A DNA stretch of 64,000 bases from CAVQXR01 sp963717955 (GTDB lineage Bacteria > Actinomycetota > Thermoleophilia > Gaiellales > Gaiellaceae): positions 2,170,001-2,234,000 of the forward strand of contig CAVQXR010000001.1 in the NCBI GenBank assembly GCA_963717955.1, read 5' to 3'. Within the stretch, counting starts at the first letter, position 1. Each line of letters opens with the position of its first letter. Of this stretch, positions 44,040 through 57,067 are shown piece after piece. Both the position numbers and the translations under genes were made by a program. The notes under the pieces are model-generated. The model was not told where the DNA came from, ran no database searches, and saw only the letters and a list, made by a program, of their open reading frames with translations.

Positions 44040-44196
44040 GTGCCAGGCACGTGCCAGGCACGTGCCTGGCACCACACGGTCGTGATCACCCCGCCGGACG
44101 AACCAGAACACGCGGAGAATGGCGGCCAGACGGCCGGAACCGTGGGCCCCGATCAGGGCATCGGTGCCAGGCACGTGCCTGGCACGTGCCTGGCAC
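44040..44196. repeat. two clusters of GTGCCAGGCAC palindromic repeats
   Basis: 44040-44072 holds three half-sites (GTGCCAGGCAC twice, then GTGCCTGGCAC). 44164-44196 holds one GTGCCAGGCAC and two GTGCCTGGCAC. Together with 31515-31536 they form a dispersed palindromic family. Confidence 0.8.
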
Positions 44197-44347
44197 GGCC
44201 GAGACGTCCGGCCGACTCCGCCGGCCGCTGTGCGGCGCGCTGCGCGCCCCTTACCCCGACCCGGCGCGGCGGTGCGGCCCTCCGGGCCGCGAGGCGCCGC
44301 GGCCGACTCCGCCGGCCGCTGTGCGGCCGCCTCCGGCGGCCTACCCC

Positions 44348-44743
44348 GTGCGGCCCTCCGGGCCGCGAGGCGTCGCGGCCACCGCTCCGCGGTGTCCGCT
44401 GTGCGGCCGCCTCCGGCGGCCGAAACCCGTGCGGCCCTCCGGGCCGCGAGGCGTCGCGGCCACCGCTCCGCGGTGTCCGCTGTGCGGCCGCCTCCGGCGG
44501 CCGAACCCCGTGCGGCCCTCCGGGCCGCGAGGCGTCGCGGCCACCGCTCCGCGGTGTCCGCTGTGCGGCCGCCTCCGGCGGGCGACCCGTGCGGCCCTCG
44601 CGGGCCGCGAGGCGTCGCGGCCGACCGCTCCGCGGTGTCGGCGTGCGGCCGCCTCCGGCGGCCGAACCCGTGCGGCCCTCCGGGCCGCGAGGCGTCGCGG
44701 CCACCGCTCCGCGGTGTCCGCTGTGCGGCCGCCTCCGGCGGCC
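44348..44743. repeat. 81-bp tandem repeat array, about five units
   Basis: Units start at 44348, 44429, 44510, 44589 and 44670 (spacings 81, 81, 79, 81). Each holds three palindromes: GCGGCCCTCCGGGCCGC, CACCGCTCCGCGGTG and CGGCCGCCTCCGGCGGCCG. Degenerate partial units extend left to about 44260. The array ends exactly at the coxE stop codon. Confidence 0.85.
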
Positions 44744-45838
44744 TTACAGGCGAGCGAGGTCGTCGGAGAGCGCCTCGAGGCTCGCGAGGTTGTGCCCGCT
44801 GACGAAGAGGTCGATGTACGGGAGGCAGGCGGCCATGCCGCGGGCGAGCGGCTCGTACGCCGGATCCTCCTTCAGCGGATTCAGCCAGATCACCCGGTAG
44901 GCGAGCCGCGAGAGCCGGGCCATCTGGGCTGCGAGCAGGCTCGGGTCGCCGACCTCGAGGCCGTCGGAGCAAATGATGACGACCGAGCCGCGCGCGAGCT
45001 GGGCGTCCGTGTCGAGGAAGTGCTTGAGCGACTCCCCGATCCGCGTCCCGCCGTCCCAGTCGAACACCTCGGCCGCCGCCGCCTGCATCGCCTCGTCGGG
45101 GTCGCGCGGGCCGAGCACCCGCGTGAGCCGGGTGAGCCGCGTGCCGAACGCGTACGCCTCCCACCGGGGATCGGCGCGCAGGGCCGCATACGCGAAGACG
45201 AGCAGGGCGCGGGAGTAGGACGCCATCGAGCCCGACACGTCGAGGAAGAGGACGAGGCGGCGCGGCTGGATCCGCCGTTCGCGCCAGGCCCGCTCGATCG
45301 GCTCGCCGCCCGTCCGGAAGGAGCGGCGGATGGTGCGGCGCAGATCCGGAGTGCCACCGCGCGCCTTCTGCCGCCGCCGCGAGCGACGCTTCGGGACGGC
45401 GAGCGCGACCCGCTGCATGAGCTCCGCGAGCAGCACGAGCTCCTCCTGGGTGCAGCGAGCGAAGCTCTTCTGCTTGAGGATCTCGACCTCGCTCGCGAGC
45501 ATCACCTCCGGCTCGAGCTCCTGCTTGCCGCTGTCCGGCGACTCCGCACCCTCGCGCTGGTCGGCCCTCGTCTTCTGCTTCTGCTCGGGCTTGTGCGAGT
45601 CCGGCGGCGGCACCGGCGGCATGCCGAAGAACGACGCGAACACGCGGTCGTAGGTCGCGATGTCGTCCTTCCTCGCGACGAGCGTGCCGCGGCCGGCCCA
45701 GTACAGATCGGCGTCCGGCAACAGCGCCGCGGCCTGGCAGAAGTCGTGGATCCGCCCGGTGCCGACGCCCATCCCCTCGTCGCGGAGCGCCCGGCCGAAC
45801 CCGACCAGCCGCTCCTCGCCGATCGTCACCTCATTCAT
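44744..45838 (-). CDS. coxE: CoxE-like von Willebrand A domain protein
   Basis: 364 aa from ATG 45838, which overlaps the coxD stop. An N-terminal region (EERLVGFGRALRDEGMGVGT) precedes a basic linker (VPKRRSRRRQKARGG) and the VWA domain with the MIDAS motif DVSGSM in RRLVLFLDVSGSMASYSRAL, then GGTRIGESLKHFL and ARGSVVIICSDGLEVGD. In Oligotropha, CoxE works with the AAA+ ATPase CoxD to assemble the Cu-S-Mo site of CO dehydrogenase. It is cytosolic. The pair is divergent from the coxMSL operon, with a 147-base promoter region between. Its downstream end abuts the repeat array. Confidence 0.9.
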   Translation of the reverse strand: MNEVTIGEERLVGFGRALRDEGMGVGTGRIHDFCQAAALLPDADLYWAGRGTLVARKDDIATYDRVFASFFGMPPVPPPDSHKPEQKQKTRADQREGAESPDSGKQELEPEVMLASEVEILKQKSFARCTQEELVLLAELMQRVALAVPKRRSRRRQKARGGTPDLRRTIRRSFRTGGEPIERAWRERRIQPRRLVLFLDVSGSMASYSRALLVFAYAALRADPRWEAYAFGTRLTRLTRVLGPRDPDEAMQAAAAEVFDWDGGTRIGESLKHFLDTDAQLARGSVVIICSDGLEVGDPSLLAAQMARLSRLAYRVIWLNPLKEDPAYEPLARGMAACLPYIDLFVSGHNLASLEALSDDLARL

Positions 45839-46700
45839 GGAGCAGCTCGGGGAGGGCCTTCTCGACGCGACGGAGATCGTCGACGTTCTTGAGAGCCCAG
45901 CCGAGCGTGTCGCGCCCCTCCTCGCCGTTGACACCGTCGGCGCCGAGGATGGTGAGCGCCTGTGCCCAGTCGATCGCCTCTGCGGCCCCGGGCGGCTTGA
46001 TGAGGTCGATCCCGCGCATGGTCGAGATGGCGTACGCGACGCTCCGCGCGAGCTTCTCGGAGACCCCGGGAACCCGAAGCCTGATGATCTCGATCTCGCG
46101 CTCGAGGTCCGGGAAGTCGATCCAGTGATACAGACACCGGCGCTTCAGGGCGTCGTGGAGCTCACGGGTGCGGTTCGAGGTCACGATCACCGGCGGAGGC
46201 TCGGCCGCGACGATCGTCCCGAGCTCCGGCACGGTCACCGAGAAGTCCGAGAGGACCTCGAGCAGGAACGCCTCGAACTCGTCGTCCGCCCGGTCGAGCT
46301 CGTCGATGAGCAGCACCGCCTGGCGGCCGGCACGCAGCGCCTTCAGGAGCGGGCGTTCGAGCAGGAACTCGGGGCCATACAGCTCCTGCACCCGCTCGTG
46401 CACGTCAAGCTCGCCGCCCTGCAGCGCCCGCGCGTACAGGAGCTGGCGCGAGTAGTCCCATTCGTAGAGCGCCTGCGATGCGTCGATCCCCTCGTAACAC
46501 TGGAGACGGATCAGCTCGGCGTCGAGGATCCGGGCCAGCGTCTTCGCGACCTCGGTCTTGCCGACGCCCGGCTCGCCTTCGAGCAGGAGCGGCCGCCGCA
46601 TCGCGAGCGCGAGGAAGACCGCCGTCGCGAGCCCGTGATCGGGAAGGTACGACTCGGCCTCGAGGGCAGCCTCGACCTGCTTCACGCTCGTCAGATCCAC
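45831..46700 (-). CDS. coxD: CoxD-like MoxR-type AAA+ ATPase
   Basis: 289 aa; GTG 46700. Walker A GEPGVGKTEVAKTL (about 41-54), Walker B VLLIDELDRADDEF (about 121-134), sensor 1 VIVTSNRTRELHDALKRRCL and a lid with IRLRVPGV, as in MoxR ATPases. CoxD is needed for maturation of the molybdenum-copper centre of CO dehydrogenase. The neighbours fix the assignment: coxE overlaps it by 8 bases and coxM starts 148 bases away on the other strand. Confidence 0.9.
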   Translation of the reverse strand: MDLTSVKQVEAALEAESYLPDHGLATAVFLALAMRRPLLLEGEPGVGKTEVAKTLARILDAELIRLQCYEGIDASQALYEWDYSRQLLYARALQGGELDVHERVQELYGPEFLLERPLLKALRAGRQAVLLIDELDRADDEFEAFLLEVLSDFSVTVPELGTIVAAEPPPVIVTSNRTRELHDALKRRCLYHWIDFPDLEREIEIIRLRVPGVSEKLARSVAYAISTMRGIDLIKPPGAAEAIDWAQALTILGADGVNGEEGRDTLGWALKNVDDLRRVEKALPELLHE

Positions 46701-46847
46701 GCGGACATCCTAGTGACTCGAAGTGAGATGGCCGCATCCTGGCGCGCGCACCCCGATCGCCCTATGCTCACGGTCTTGCCCAACGAGGGTGACCGGTGCC
46801 GCTGGCCTCGACCGGGCCGCGCCGCGAGCCGGAGGAGAGGAGGAGCC

Positions 46848-47717
<870 letters not shown>

Positions 47718-47728
47718 GGAGGATTGAG

Positions 47729-48229
<501 letters not shown>

Positions 48230-48231
48230 CG

Positions 48232-50574
<2,343 letters not shown>

Positions 50575-50578
<4 letters not shown>

Positions 50579-51504
50579 GCGCGGGCCCGGCACCGGAGTC
50601 GCACGCCGGCTCGAGGCAGGACGTCGTCGTGGAGGCCGGCCGGCTTGCGGCCGCCGGCCTCCCCTACGTCCTCGCGACGGTCGTGCGTGTCGTGCGCCCC
50701 GCCTCGGCGAAGGCGGGCGACCGCGCGCTGATCACGCCCGACGGCGCGCTGCGCGGCTGGGTCGGAGGCGCCTGCTCGGAGCCGGCCGTGATCCGCGAGG
50801 CGCTCCGGGCGCTCGCCGACGGCGACGTCAGGGTCCTGCGGGTCTGTCGGCCGGGGGCCGGCGAGGCGACGGAGGACGTGGTCGTCGCCGAGAGCTCCTG
50901 CGCGTCGGAGGGGGCGGTCGAGGTGCTCATCGAGCCGCAGCTTCCCGAGCCGCTGCTCACGATCGTCGGCGACAGCCCGGTCGCCCGGACGCTGACCGAC
51001 CTGGCCCGGCGAATCGGCTGGCGGGTCTCGACCGACGTCGGCTCCGGCGGCGACGCGGTCGTCGCCGCGACCATGGGCCGCGGTGACGAGGATGCGCTGC
51101 GCGCCGCGCTCGCGACCCCGGCGTCCTACGTCGGCCTCGTCGCGAGTGCGAAGCGCGGTGCGGCGATCGCAGCGGCGCTGCGGGCCGAGGGCGTCGACGA
51201 GGAGACCCTCGCGCGGGTACGGTGCCCGGCCGGGCTCGACCTCGGTCCGTCGACCCAGACCGAGATCGCGGTCGCGGTGCTCGCCGAGCTCGTCGCGTGG
51301 CGGCACGGGCGCAGGCAGGACGTCGGCGAGGCCCTCGGTTCCATCGCCGAGGCGCTCGATCCTGTCTGCGGCATGACCGTGCCCGTCGCCGGCGCGCGCG
51401 AGACCGCCGTCCACGAGGACGTCACCTACCACTTCTGCTGCCCGGGCTGCCGAGGCCGGTTCGAGCGCAACCCTGCGAAGTACGTCGCACCGCGCGCGAC
51501 GTAG
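50575..51504 (+). CDS. XdhC/CoxI-family maturation protein with C-terminal YHS domain
   Basis: 309 aa; GTG 50575 overlaps the coxL stop (GTGA). N-terminal XdhC domain (LPYVLATVVRVVRPASAKAG, RGWVGGACSEPAVIREALRA), then a Rossmann XdhC_C part (LLTIVGDSPVARTLTDLARR, PASYVGLVASAKRGAAIAAA). The last 50 residues are a YHS domain: DPVCGMTVPVAG, then VTYHFCCPGCRGRFERNPAK with three cysteines. XdhC proteins insert sulfido ligands into Mo-cofactor for CO/xanthine dehydrogenases; YHS domains bind Cu or other metal. A fused metallochaperone role in making the Cu-S-Mo site is an attractive inference. Confidence 0.88.
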
Positions 51505-51601
51505 GACGCACCGCACGAGGAAGGACGACGCCGCGAAGGCCCGCCAGGGGGTACGCTCTCGACGCGAGGAACGGTTCGCGGCGAAGGAGGCGAGGCAGCA
51601 C

Positions 51602-52624
51602 GTGAGAGACGTTCTCGAGACCCTGGAACGATGGACGGCAGAGGGGCTGAAGGTCGCGACCGCGACCGTCGTCCGCACGGAGCGCTCGGCCCCCCGTGAC
51701 CCGGGCGCGGTGCTCGCCGTGTCGGAGAAGCTCGAGGTCGTGGGCTCGGTCACCGGCGGCTGCGTCGAGCCGGCGGTCTACGAGGAGGCACTCAAGGTGC
51801 TCGACGGCGGGCCGCCGCAGCTGCTCACCTTCGGCATCGCCGACGACGAGGCCTTCGAGGTCGGGCTGCCGTGCGGCGGCACCGTCCACATCTTCGTCGA
51901 CGCGCTCGATCCGGCGGCCGTGACGCCGATCGCCGAGGCGGTGCGCGACGAGCGACCCGTCGCGCTCGCCGTCGTCACCGACGGCCCCGAGATCGGCCGC
52001 AAGCTGCTCGTCCGCGGCGGCGAGGAGGGCGGCGGCGAGACGGCCGAGCAGTCCCGGGCGCTCCTCGATCGCGGCGAGACCGGGTTCGTGACCGTCGGCG
52101 GCGCGGAGGTCTTCGTGTCGTCGTTCGCTCCCCGCCCGCGCATGTACGTGTTCGGCGCGATCGACTTCGCATCCACGCTAGCGAAGATCGGCCGCTTTCT
52201 CGGCTACCACGTGACCGTCTGCGACGCGCGCGCGAAGTTCGTCACGCCCGAGCGGTTCCCCGACGTCGACGAGCTCGTGGTCGACTGGCCCGACCGCCTG
52301 CTGGAGTCGTCGCCGGTCGATTCCCGCACCGCGATCTGCGTGCTCACGCACGACTCGAAGTTCGACGTCCCGATCCTGAAGACGGCGCTCGCCACGGACG
52401 CCGGCTACATCGGCGCGATGGGCTCGCGGCGGACGACCGAGCGGCGCGCCGAGCGGCTGCGCGAGGAGGGCGTCGCCGAGGAGCAGCTCAGCCGTATCCA
52501 CGCCCCGATCGGGCTTCCGATCGGGTCACGCAGCCCCGAGGAGGTCGCGGTGGCGATCGCGGCCGAGATCGTGTCGGTCTTCAACGCGAACGTCTCCCGC
52601 ACCTCCGCGAAGGCGGCGGTGTGA
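51602..52624 (+). CDS. XdhC/CoxF-family Mo-cofactor maturation protein
   Basis: 340 aa from GTG 51602. XdhC domain: ATATVVRTERSAPRDPGAVL, VVGSVTGGCVEPAVYEEALK, FGLPCGGT-like VGLPCGGTVHIFVDAL; C-terminal Rossmann domain: PRMYVFGAIDFASTLAKIGR, CVLTHDSKFDVPILKTALAT, YIGAMGSRRTTERRAERLRE and IHAPIGLPIGSRSPEEVAVA. The GGCVEPAV and LPCGGT cysteines are the ones implicated in sulfur transfer in XdhC. The protein delivers sulfurated Mo-cofactor to CO dehydrogenase. It follows the XdhC-YHS gene by 97 bases and overlaps coxG by 4. Confidence 0.9.
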   Translation: MRDVLETLERWTAEGLKVATATVVRTERSAPRDPGAVLAVSEKLEVVGSVTGGCVEPAVYEEALKVLDGGPPQLLTFGIADDEAFEVGLPCGGTVHIFVDALDPAAVTPIAEAVRDERPVALAVVTDGPEIGRKLLVRGGEEGGGETAEQSRALLDRGETGFVTVGGAEVFVSSFAPRPRMYVFGAIDFASTLAKIGRFLGYHVTVCDARAKFVTPERFPDVDELVVDWPDRLLESSPVDSRTAICVLTHDSKFDVPILKTALATDAGYIGAMGSRRTTERRAERLREEGVAEEQLSRIHAPIGLPIGSRSPEEVAVAIAAEIVSVFNANVSRTSAKAAV

Positions 52625-53205
52625 GGCTCGAGAACTCGTTCGAGGTCCCGGCAACGCGGTCGGAGGCCTGGGCGCTGCTGATGGACGTCCCGCGGATCGT
52701 GCCCTGCATGCCGGGGGCGACGATCACCGAGACCGTCTCCGACACCGCGTGGAAGGCCGACATGGCCGTCAAGCTCGGCCCGATCTCGCTCAACTTCGCC
52801 ACCGACATCACGCGCGACGCCGTCGACGAGGCCGCGAGCTCGGTGACGCTGAACGCGAAGGCCCGCGAGAAGCGCGGGCGGGGCGGGGCCCAGGCCGCGA
52901 TCCAGTCGACGCTCACCGAGGTGCAGGGCGGCACGCAGATCGACATCGTCACCGACCTGACGATGTCCGGCGCCGTCGCCCAGTACGGGCGCGGGATCGT
53001 CCAGGACGTGTCGGCACAGATGGTCGGACGCTTCGCCGACTGCCTGAAGGCACAGCTCGCGGCGGAGACCCCGGCGGAGGCCGAGGCGGCCGTCGCCGAG
53101 CACCAGGCGAGACCGGTGTCCGGGCTCTCGATCGGGCTCAAGGCGTTCGTCAACTCGATCGGCCGGTTCTTCAACCGGCTGCTCGGGCGCGAGCCCGGCG
53201 GCTGA
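52621..53205 (+). CDS. coxG: CoxG-like SRPBCC membrane-recruitment protein
   Basis: 194 aa; GTG 52621 overlapping the previous stop (GTGA). SRPBCC/CoxG pattern: LENSFEVPATRSEAWALLMD, CMPGATITETVSDTAWKADM, KLGPISLNFATDITRDAVDE, then DLTMSGAVAQYGRGIVQDVS and FADCLKAQL. A variable linker (AAETPAEAEAAVAEHQARP) leads to an amphipathic C-terminal helix (LKAFVNSIGRFFNRLLGR). CoxG tethers CO dehydrogenase to the cytoplasmic membrane in Oligotropha. The lipid-binding-like cavity and C-terminal helix fit that role. Confidence 0.88.
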   Translation: MRLENSFEVPATRSEAWALLMDVPRIVPCMPGATITETVSDTAWKADMAVKLGPISLNFATDITRDAVDEAASSVTLNAKAREKRGRGGAQAAIQSTLTEVQGGTQIDIVTDLTMSGAVAQYGRGIVQDVSAQMVGRFADCLKAQLAAETPAEAEAAVAEHQARPVSGLSIGLKAFVNSIGRFFNRLLGREPGG

Positions 53206-53230
53206 TCCTCTCGACGAGGAAGGAGCAGGC

Positions 53231-53689
53231 GTGAGACGCATTTCCCTGACCGTCAACGGCGAGCGGAGGGAGGTGGACGTCGAGCCGCGCGACCTGCTCG
53301 TCTACGTCCTCCGCGAGCAGCTCGGCCTGACCGGCACGAACGTCGGCTGCGACACGTCCTCGTGCGGGTCGTGCACGATCCTCGTCGACGGCGAGTCGGT
53401 GAAGTCGTGCACGATGCTCGGCGTCCAGGCCGACGGCCTCGAGCTCACGACCATCGAGGGGCTCGCGACGAACGGCAACCTCCACCCGGTCCAGCAGGCC
53501 TTCCACGAGCAGCACGGCCTCCAGTGCGGCTACTGCACGCCCGGCATGGTGATCGCCGCTGTGAGCCTGCTCGCCGAGAACCCCGACCCGAGCGAGGACG
53601 AGATCCGCCAGGCGCTCGAGGGCAACCTCTGCCGCTGCACGGGCTACCACAACATCGTCAAGGCGGTCCACGCCGCCGCGAAGGCGTAG
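53231..53689 (+). CDS. coxS: small [2Fe-2S] subunit of a second, form II CO-dehydrogenase-like enzyme
   Basis: 152 aa; GTG 53231 after AGGAAGGAGCAGGC. Cluster motifs: GCDTSSCGSCTILVDG, KSCTMLGVQ, QCGYCTPGMVI and CRCTGYHNIVKA, eight cysteines in all. Close in sequence to the first CoxS but shorter at the N-terminus. It belongs with the following form II large and medium subunits in S-L-M order, which is characteristic of form II operons. Confidence 0.92.
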   Translation: MRRISLTVNGERREVDVEPRDLLVYVLREQLGLTGTNVGCDTSSCGSCTILVDGESVKSCTMLGVQADGLELTTIEGLATNGNLHPVQQAFHEQHGLQCGYCTPGMVIAAVSLLAENPDPSEDEIRQALEGNLCRCTGYHNIVKAVHAAAKA

Positions 53690-53696
53690 GGCGACG

Positions 53697-56050
53697 ATGG
53701 CGGCCACCGAACAGGAGGCCTACGTCGGCCGGAGCGTCCCGCGCAAGGAGGACGCGACGCTCCTGACCGGGCGGGGCAGCTACGTCGACAACCTCTCCGT
53801 GCCCGGGATGCTGTGGATGGCGATCGTCCGCAGCCCTACGCGCACGCGCGCCTGACGAAGGTGGACGTCGTCGAAGGCCGCGGCGGCCGAGGGCGTCGTC
53901 GCCGCCTTCTCGGGCGCCGACCTCGCCGACGAGTGGGCCGGCGGCCTGCCGTGCGCCTGGCCCGTGACCGAGGACACGAAGATCCCGAACCACTCGCCGC
54001 TCACGACCGACAAGGCCCGCTACGCGGGCGACGGCGTCGCGGTCGTGCTCGCGACGAGCGCGTGCTCTGGCGAAGGACGCCGCCGAGCTCGTCGAGGTCG
54101 AATACGAGCCGCTGCCGGCCGTCACGGACGTGGTCGAGGCGGCGCAGGACGGCGCCCCGGTCCTGCACGACGAGTTCGGCACGAACGTCTCGTACACGTG
54201 GACGATGGAGTCCGGCGAGGTCGACCGGCTGTTCGCCGAGGCGGCCGTCACCGTGAGCGAGCGCTACCGCCAGCAGCGGCTGATCCCGAACGCGATCGAG
54301 CCCCGCGGCGTGCTCGTGCAGCCGTCTCCGTCGGGCGACTTCACGCTCTGGTCGGCGACGCAGATCCCGCACATCCTGCGCACGACCCTGACGCTCGTCA
54401 CGGGCATCCCGGAGGCGAAGCTGCGGATCGTCGCCCCCGACGTCGGCGGCGGCTTCGGCTCGAAGCTCGACGTCTACGCCGAGGAGGCGCTCTGCCTCGC
54501 GCTCGCGAGGAAGCTCGGCCGGCCCGTGAAGTGGATCGAGGAGCGCTCGGAGGGCTACCTCGCGACGATCCACGGCCGCGACGTGATCCAGGAGATCGAG
54601 CTCGCCGCCACGGCCGAGGGCAAGATCACGGCGGTCCGGGTCAGGCTGCTCGCCGCGATGGGCGCGTACATGCAGCTCGTCACGCCCGGCATCCCGCTGC
54701 TCGGGGCCTGGCTCTACTGCGGCTGCTACGACATGCAGGGCTACTCGTTCGAGTGCCGCGGCGTGTTCACGAACACGACGCCGACCGACGCCTACCGCGG
54801 CGCCGGTCGCCCCGAGGCGACCTACGCGATCGAGCACGCGGTCGACTCGCTCGCCCGCAAGCTCGGCAAGGATCCGGTCGAGCTGCGGCGGCTCAACTTC
54901 ATGAGGGAGTTCCCGGGACGATCGCGTCGGGCCTCGACGATGGACTCCGGCGACTTCGACGCCGCGCTCGACCGGGCGCTCGAGCTCCTCGACTACGAGG
55001 GCCTCCGGCGCGAGCAGGCCGAGCGCAACGCGCGCGGCGACGTCCGGCGCCTCGGGATCGGCTTCTCGACCTACACGGAGATGTGCGGGCTCGCCCCGTC
55101 GCGGATCCTCGGCGCGCTGCGCTACGTCGCCGGCGGCTGGGACGCCGCGCAGGTGCGCTGCATGCCGACGGGCACGGTGCAGGTCATGATCGGCACCTCG
55201 CCGCACGGCCAGGGCCACGTCACCGACGTTCTCGCAGATCGTCGCCGACCGGCTCGGCGTCGACATCGACGCCGTCGAGGTGCTGCACGGCGACACCGCG
55301 GTTTCGCCCCTCGGCATGGACACCTACGGGAGCCGCAGCCTCGCCGTCGGCGGCGTCGCGCTCTGGCACGCGACCGAGAAGGTCATCGCGAAGGCGCGGA
55401 CGATCGCCGCCCACCAGCTCGAGGTGTCCGACGACGACCTCGAGTACGAGCGCGGCACGTTCACCGTTCGCGGCACCGACCGCACGATGACGGTCGCCGG
55501 CGCGGCGTTCGGGGCCTGGACGGCCCACAACCTCCCGGACGGCATGGAGCCGACGCTCGAGGCGACCGCGGTCTACGACCCGCCGAACTTCAGCTGGCCG
55601 GGCGGCTGCCACATCGCGGTCGTCGAGGTCGACACGGAGACCGGCGACACGCGCCTCGTGCGCTACGTCGCCGTCGACGACGTCGGCACCGTCATCAACC
55701 CGACGATCGTCGACGGCCAGGTGCACGGCGGCATCGCGCAGGGCGTCGCGCAGGCGCTGTTCGAGGAGGCGGTCTACGACGACGCGGGCAACCTCGTCAC
55801 GGGCTCGATGATGAACTACCTCGTCCCGTCGGCGGCGGAGCTGCCGTCGTTCGAGCTCGACCGGGTCTCGGCGCCGAGCCCGACCAACCCGATGGGCGTC
55901 AAGGGCGTCGGCGAGACGGGCACGATCGCCTCGGCCGCCGCGGTGATGAACGCCGTCGTCGACGCGCTCGCGCCGCTCGGGGTCACGGACATCGACATGC
56001 CGGCCTCGCCCGAGCGGGTCTGGCGCGCACTCCAGGAGGTCGGCGCATGA
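53697..56050 (+). CDS. coxL: form II CO-dehydrogenase-like large subunit; about six frameshifts
   Basis: The composite protein starts AYVGRSVPRKEDATLLTGRG and carries APDVGGGFGSKLDVYAEEAL and the form II loop AYRGAGR (codons at 54790-54810) instead of AYRCSFR, then GVKGVGETGTIASAAAVMNA near the end. Indels lie near 53838 (deletion), 53872, 54062, 54922 (deletion), 54943 and 55230; the net +2 correction gives 784 codons, family length. Form II enzymes are molybdenum hydroxylases of uncertain substrate; CO oxidation is unproven for most. It is followed with a 4-base overlap by the FAD subunit. Confidence 0.85.
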
Positions 56051-56863
56051 TTCCCGCGACGTTCGACTACGAGGTCGCCGGCTCGGTCGACGAGGCGATC
56101 GCCCTGCTCGGCCGAGGCGGCGCGGACGCGAAGCTGCTCGCCGGCGGCCATTCGCTGCTGCCGCTGATGAAGCTCCGCTTCGCTCGGCCCTCGCTGCTCG
56201 TCGACATCGGCCGCCTCGGCGAGCTGTCCTACATCCGCGAGGACGGCGACCGGATCGCGATCGGCGCGCTCACCCGCCACCACGACGTCTCGACGAGCAC
56301 CCTGCTCGCGGGGGCCTGCGGGATCCTCGCGCGCACGGCGGCGCGAGGTCGGCGATCCCCAGGTCCGCCACCGCGGCACGATCGGCGGCTCCGTCGCGCA
56401 CGGCGATCCCGCCTCCGACCTCCCGGCGACGCTGCTCGCGCTCGACGCCGAGCTGGTCGTGCAGGGCCCGGACGGCGAGCGGATCGTCGCCGCGGGGGAC
56501 TTCTTCACCGGCTTCCTCGAGACCGCGCTCGGGCCCGGCGACGTGCTGACCGAGATCCGGGTGCCGAGCACCGGGAGCGGCGGCGCCTACGTGAAGTTCA
56601 ACCGCCGGGCGCAGGACTGGGCGACGGTCGGCGTCGCCGCCGTGACCGTGGACGGCGCGACCCGCGTCGCGCTGACGAACATGGGGCCGACGCCGCTGCG
56701 TGCGGCGGGCGTGGAGGAGGCGCTGGCAGCGGGCGCCACCGCGGCCGACGCGGCCGCGCGGGCCGCCGAGGGCACGAGCCCCGCGAGCGACACGAACGGC
56801 AGCGCCGACTACCGCCGCCACCTCGCTACCGTGCTCACCCGCCGCGCCCTCGAGGCCCTCTGA
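56047..56863 (+). CDS. coxM: FAD-binding medium subunit of the form II enzyme; one frameshift near 56340
   Basis: ATG 56047 overlaps the large-subunit TGA (ATGA). MIPATFDYEVAGSVDEAIAL, LLAGGHSLLPLMKLRFARPS, then after an inserted G near 56340 the protein continues EVGDPQVRHRGTIGGSVAHG and FLETALGPGDVLTEIRVPST. Both FAD loops are thus present. Removing one base gives 271 residues, normal for CoxM. Last gene of the cox run; a promoter-like gap follows before the RTX gene. Confidence 0.87.
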
Positions 56864-57067
56864 TGGCCCGTGATCGAACACTGTGGATATGTGGAATTCG
56901 TTAGTTCGGTCGACGTACGCCGGAAAATCGGTTAGACTCGTCGCGGCTCGTGTGCCGGACGTCCGATCGAGGCGTCAAGCTTCACGGGTCGAAGCGGCGG
57001 TCGCCCTACGGCGGTCGCCGGATGTGTTGTCGTGTGTGAAGGCGAGCTCCTGGGAAAGGGGGATCGA

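Larger units (their letters stand above)
43985..44743. other. 759-bp non-coding region dominated by repeats
   Basis: Contains two clusters of GTGCCAGGCAC palindromes (44040-44072, 44164-44196), a short unique spacer (44073-44163), then GC-rich repeats from about 44205 that settle into an 81-bp tandem array up to the coxE stop. Long ORFs exist in all frames only because the repeat unit is a multiple of three and lacks stops. Confidence 0.75.

Noticed and set aside
44260..44743. Possible CRISPR array
   Set aside because: Units are contiguous near-identical tandem repeats without unique spacers, and there are no cas genes.
43995..45164. A 389-codon minus-strand ORF with 27-residue Arg/Gly/Pro repeats
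   Set aside because: It is produced by the 81-bp palindromic tandem array, which lacks stops in every frame, and it overlaps coxE in another frame.
45660..46847. N-terminal extension of coxM by about 400 codons
   Set aside because: It is antisense shadow of coxD and coxE; family alignment and the AGGAGG site place the start at 46848.
56933..56938. TAGACT as a -10 box for the RTX gene
   Set aside because: No convincing -35 at proper spacing and 130 bases from the start codon; left out as too weak.
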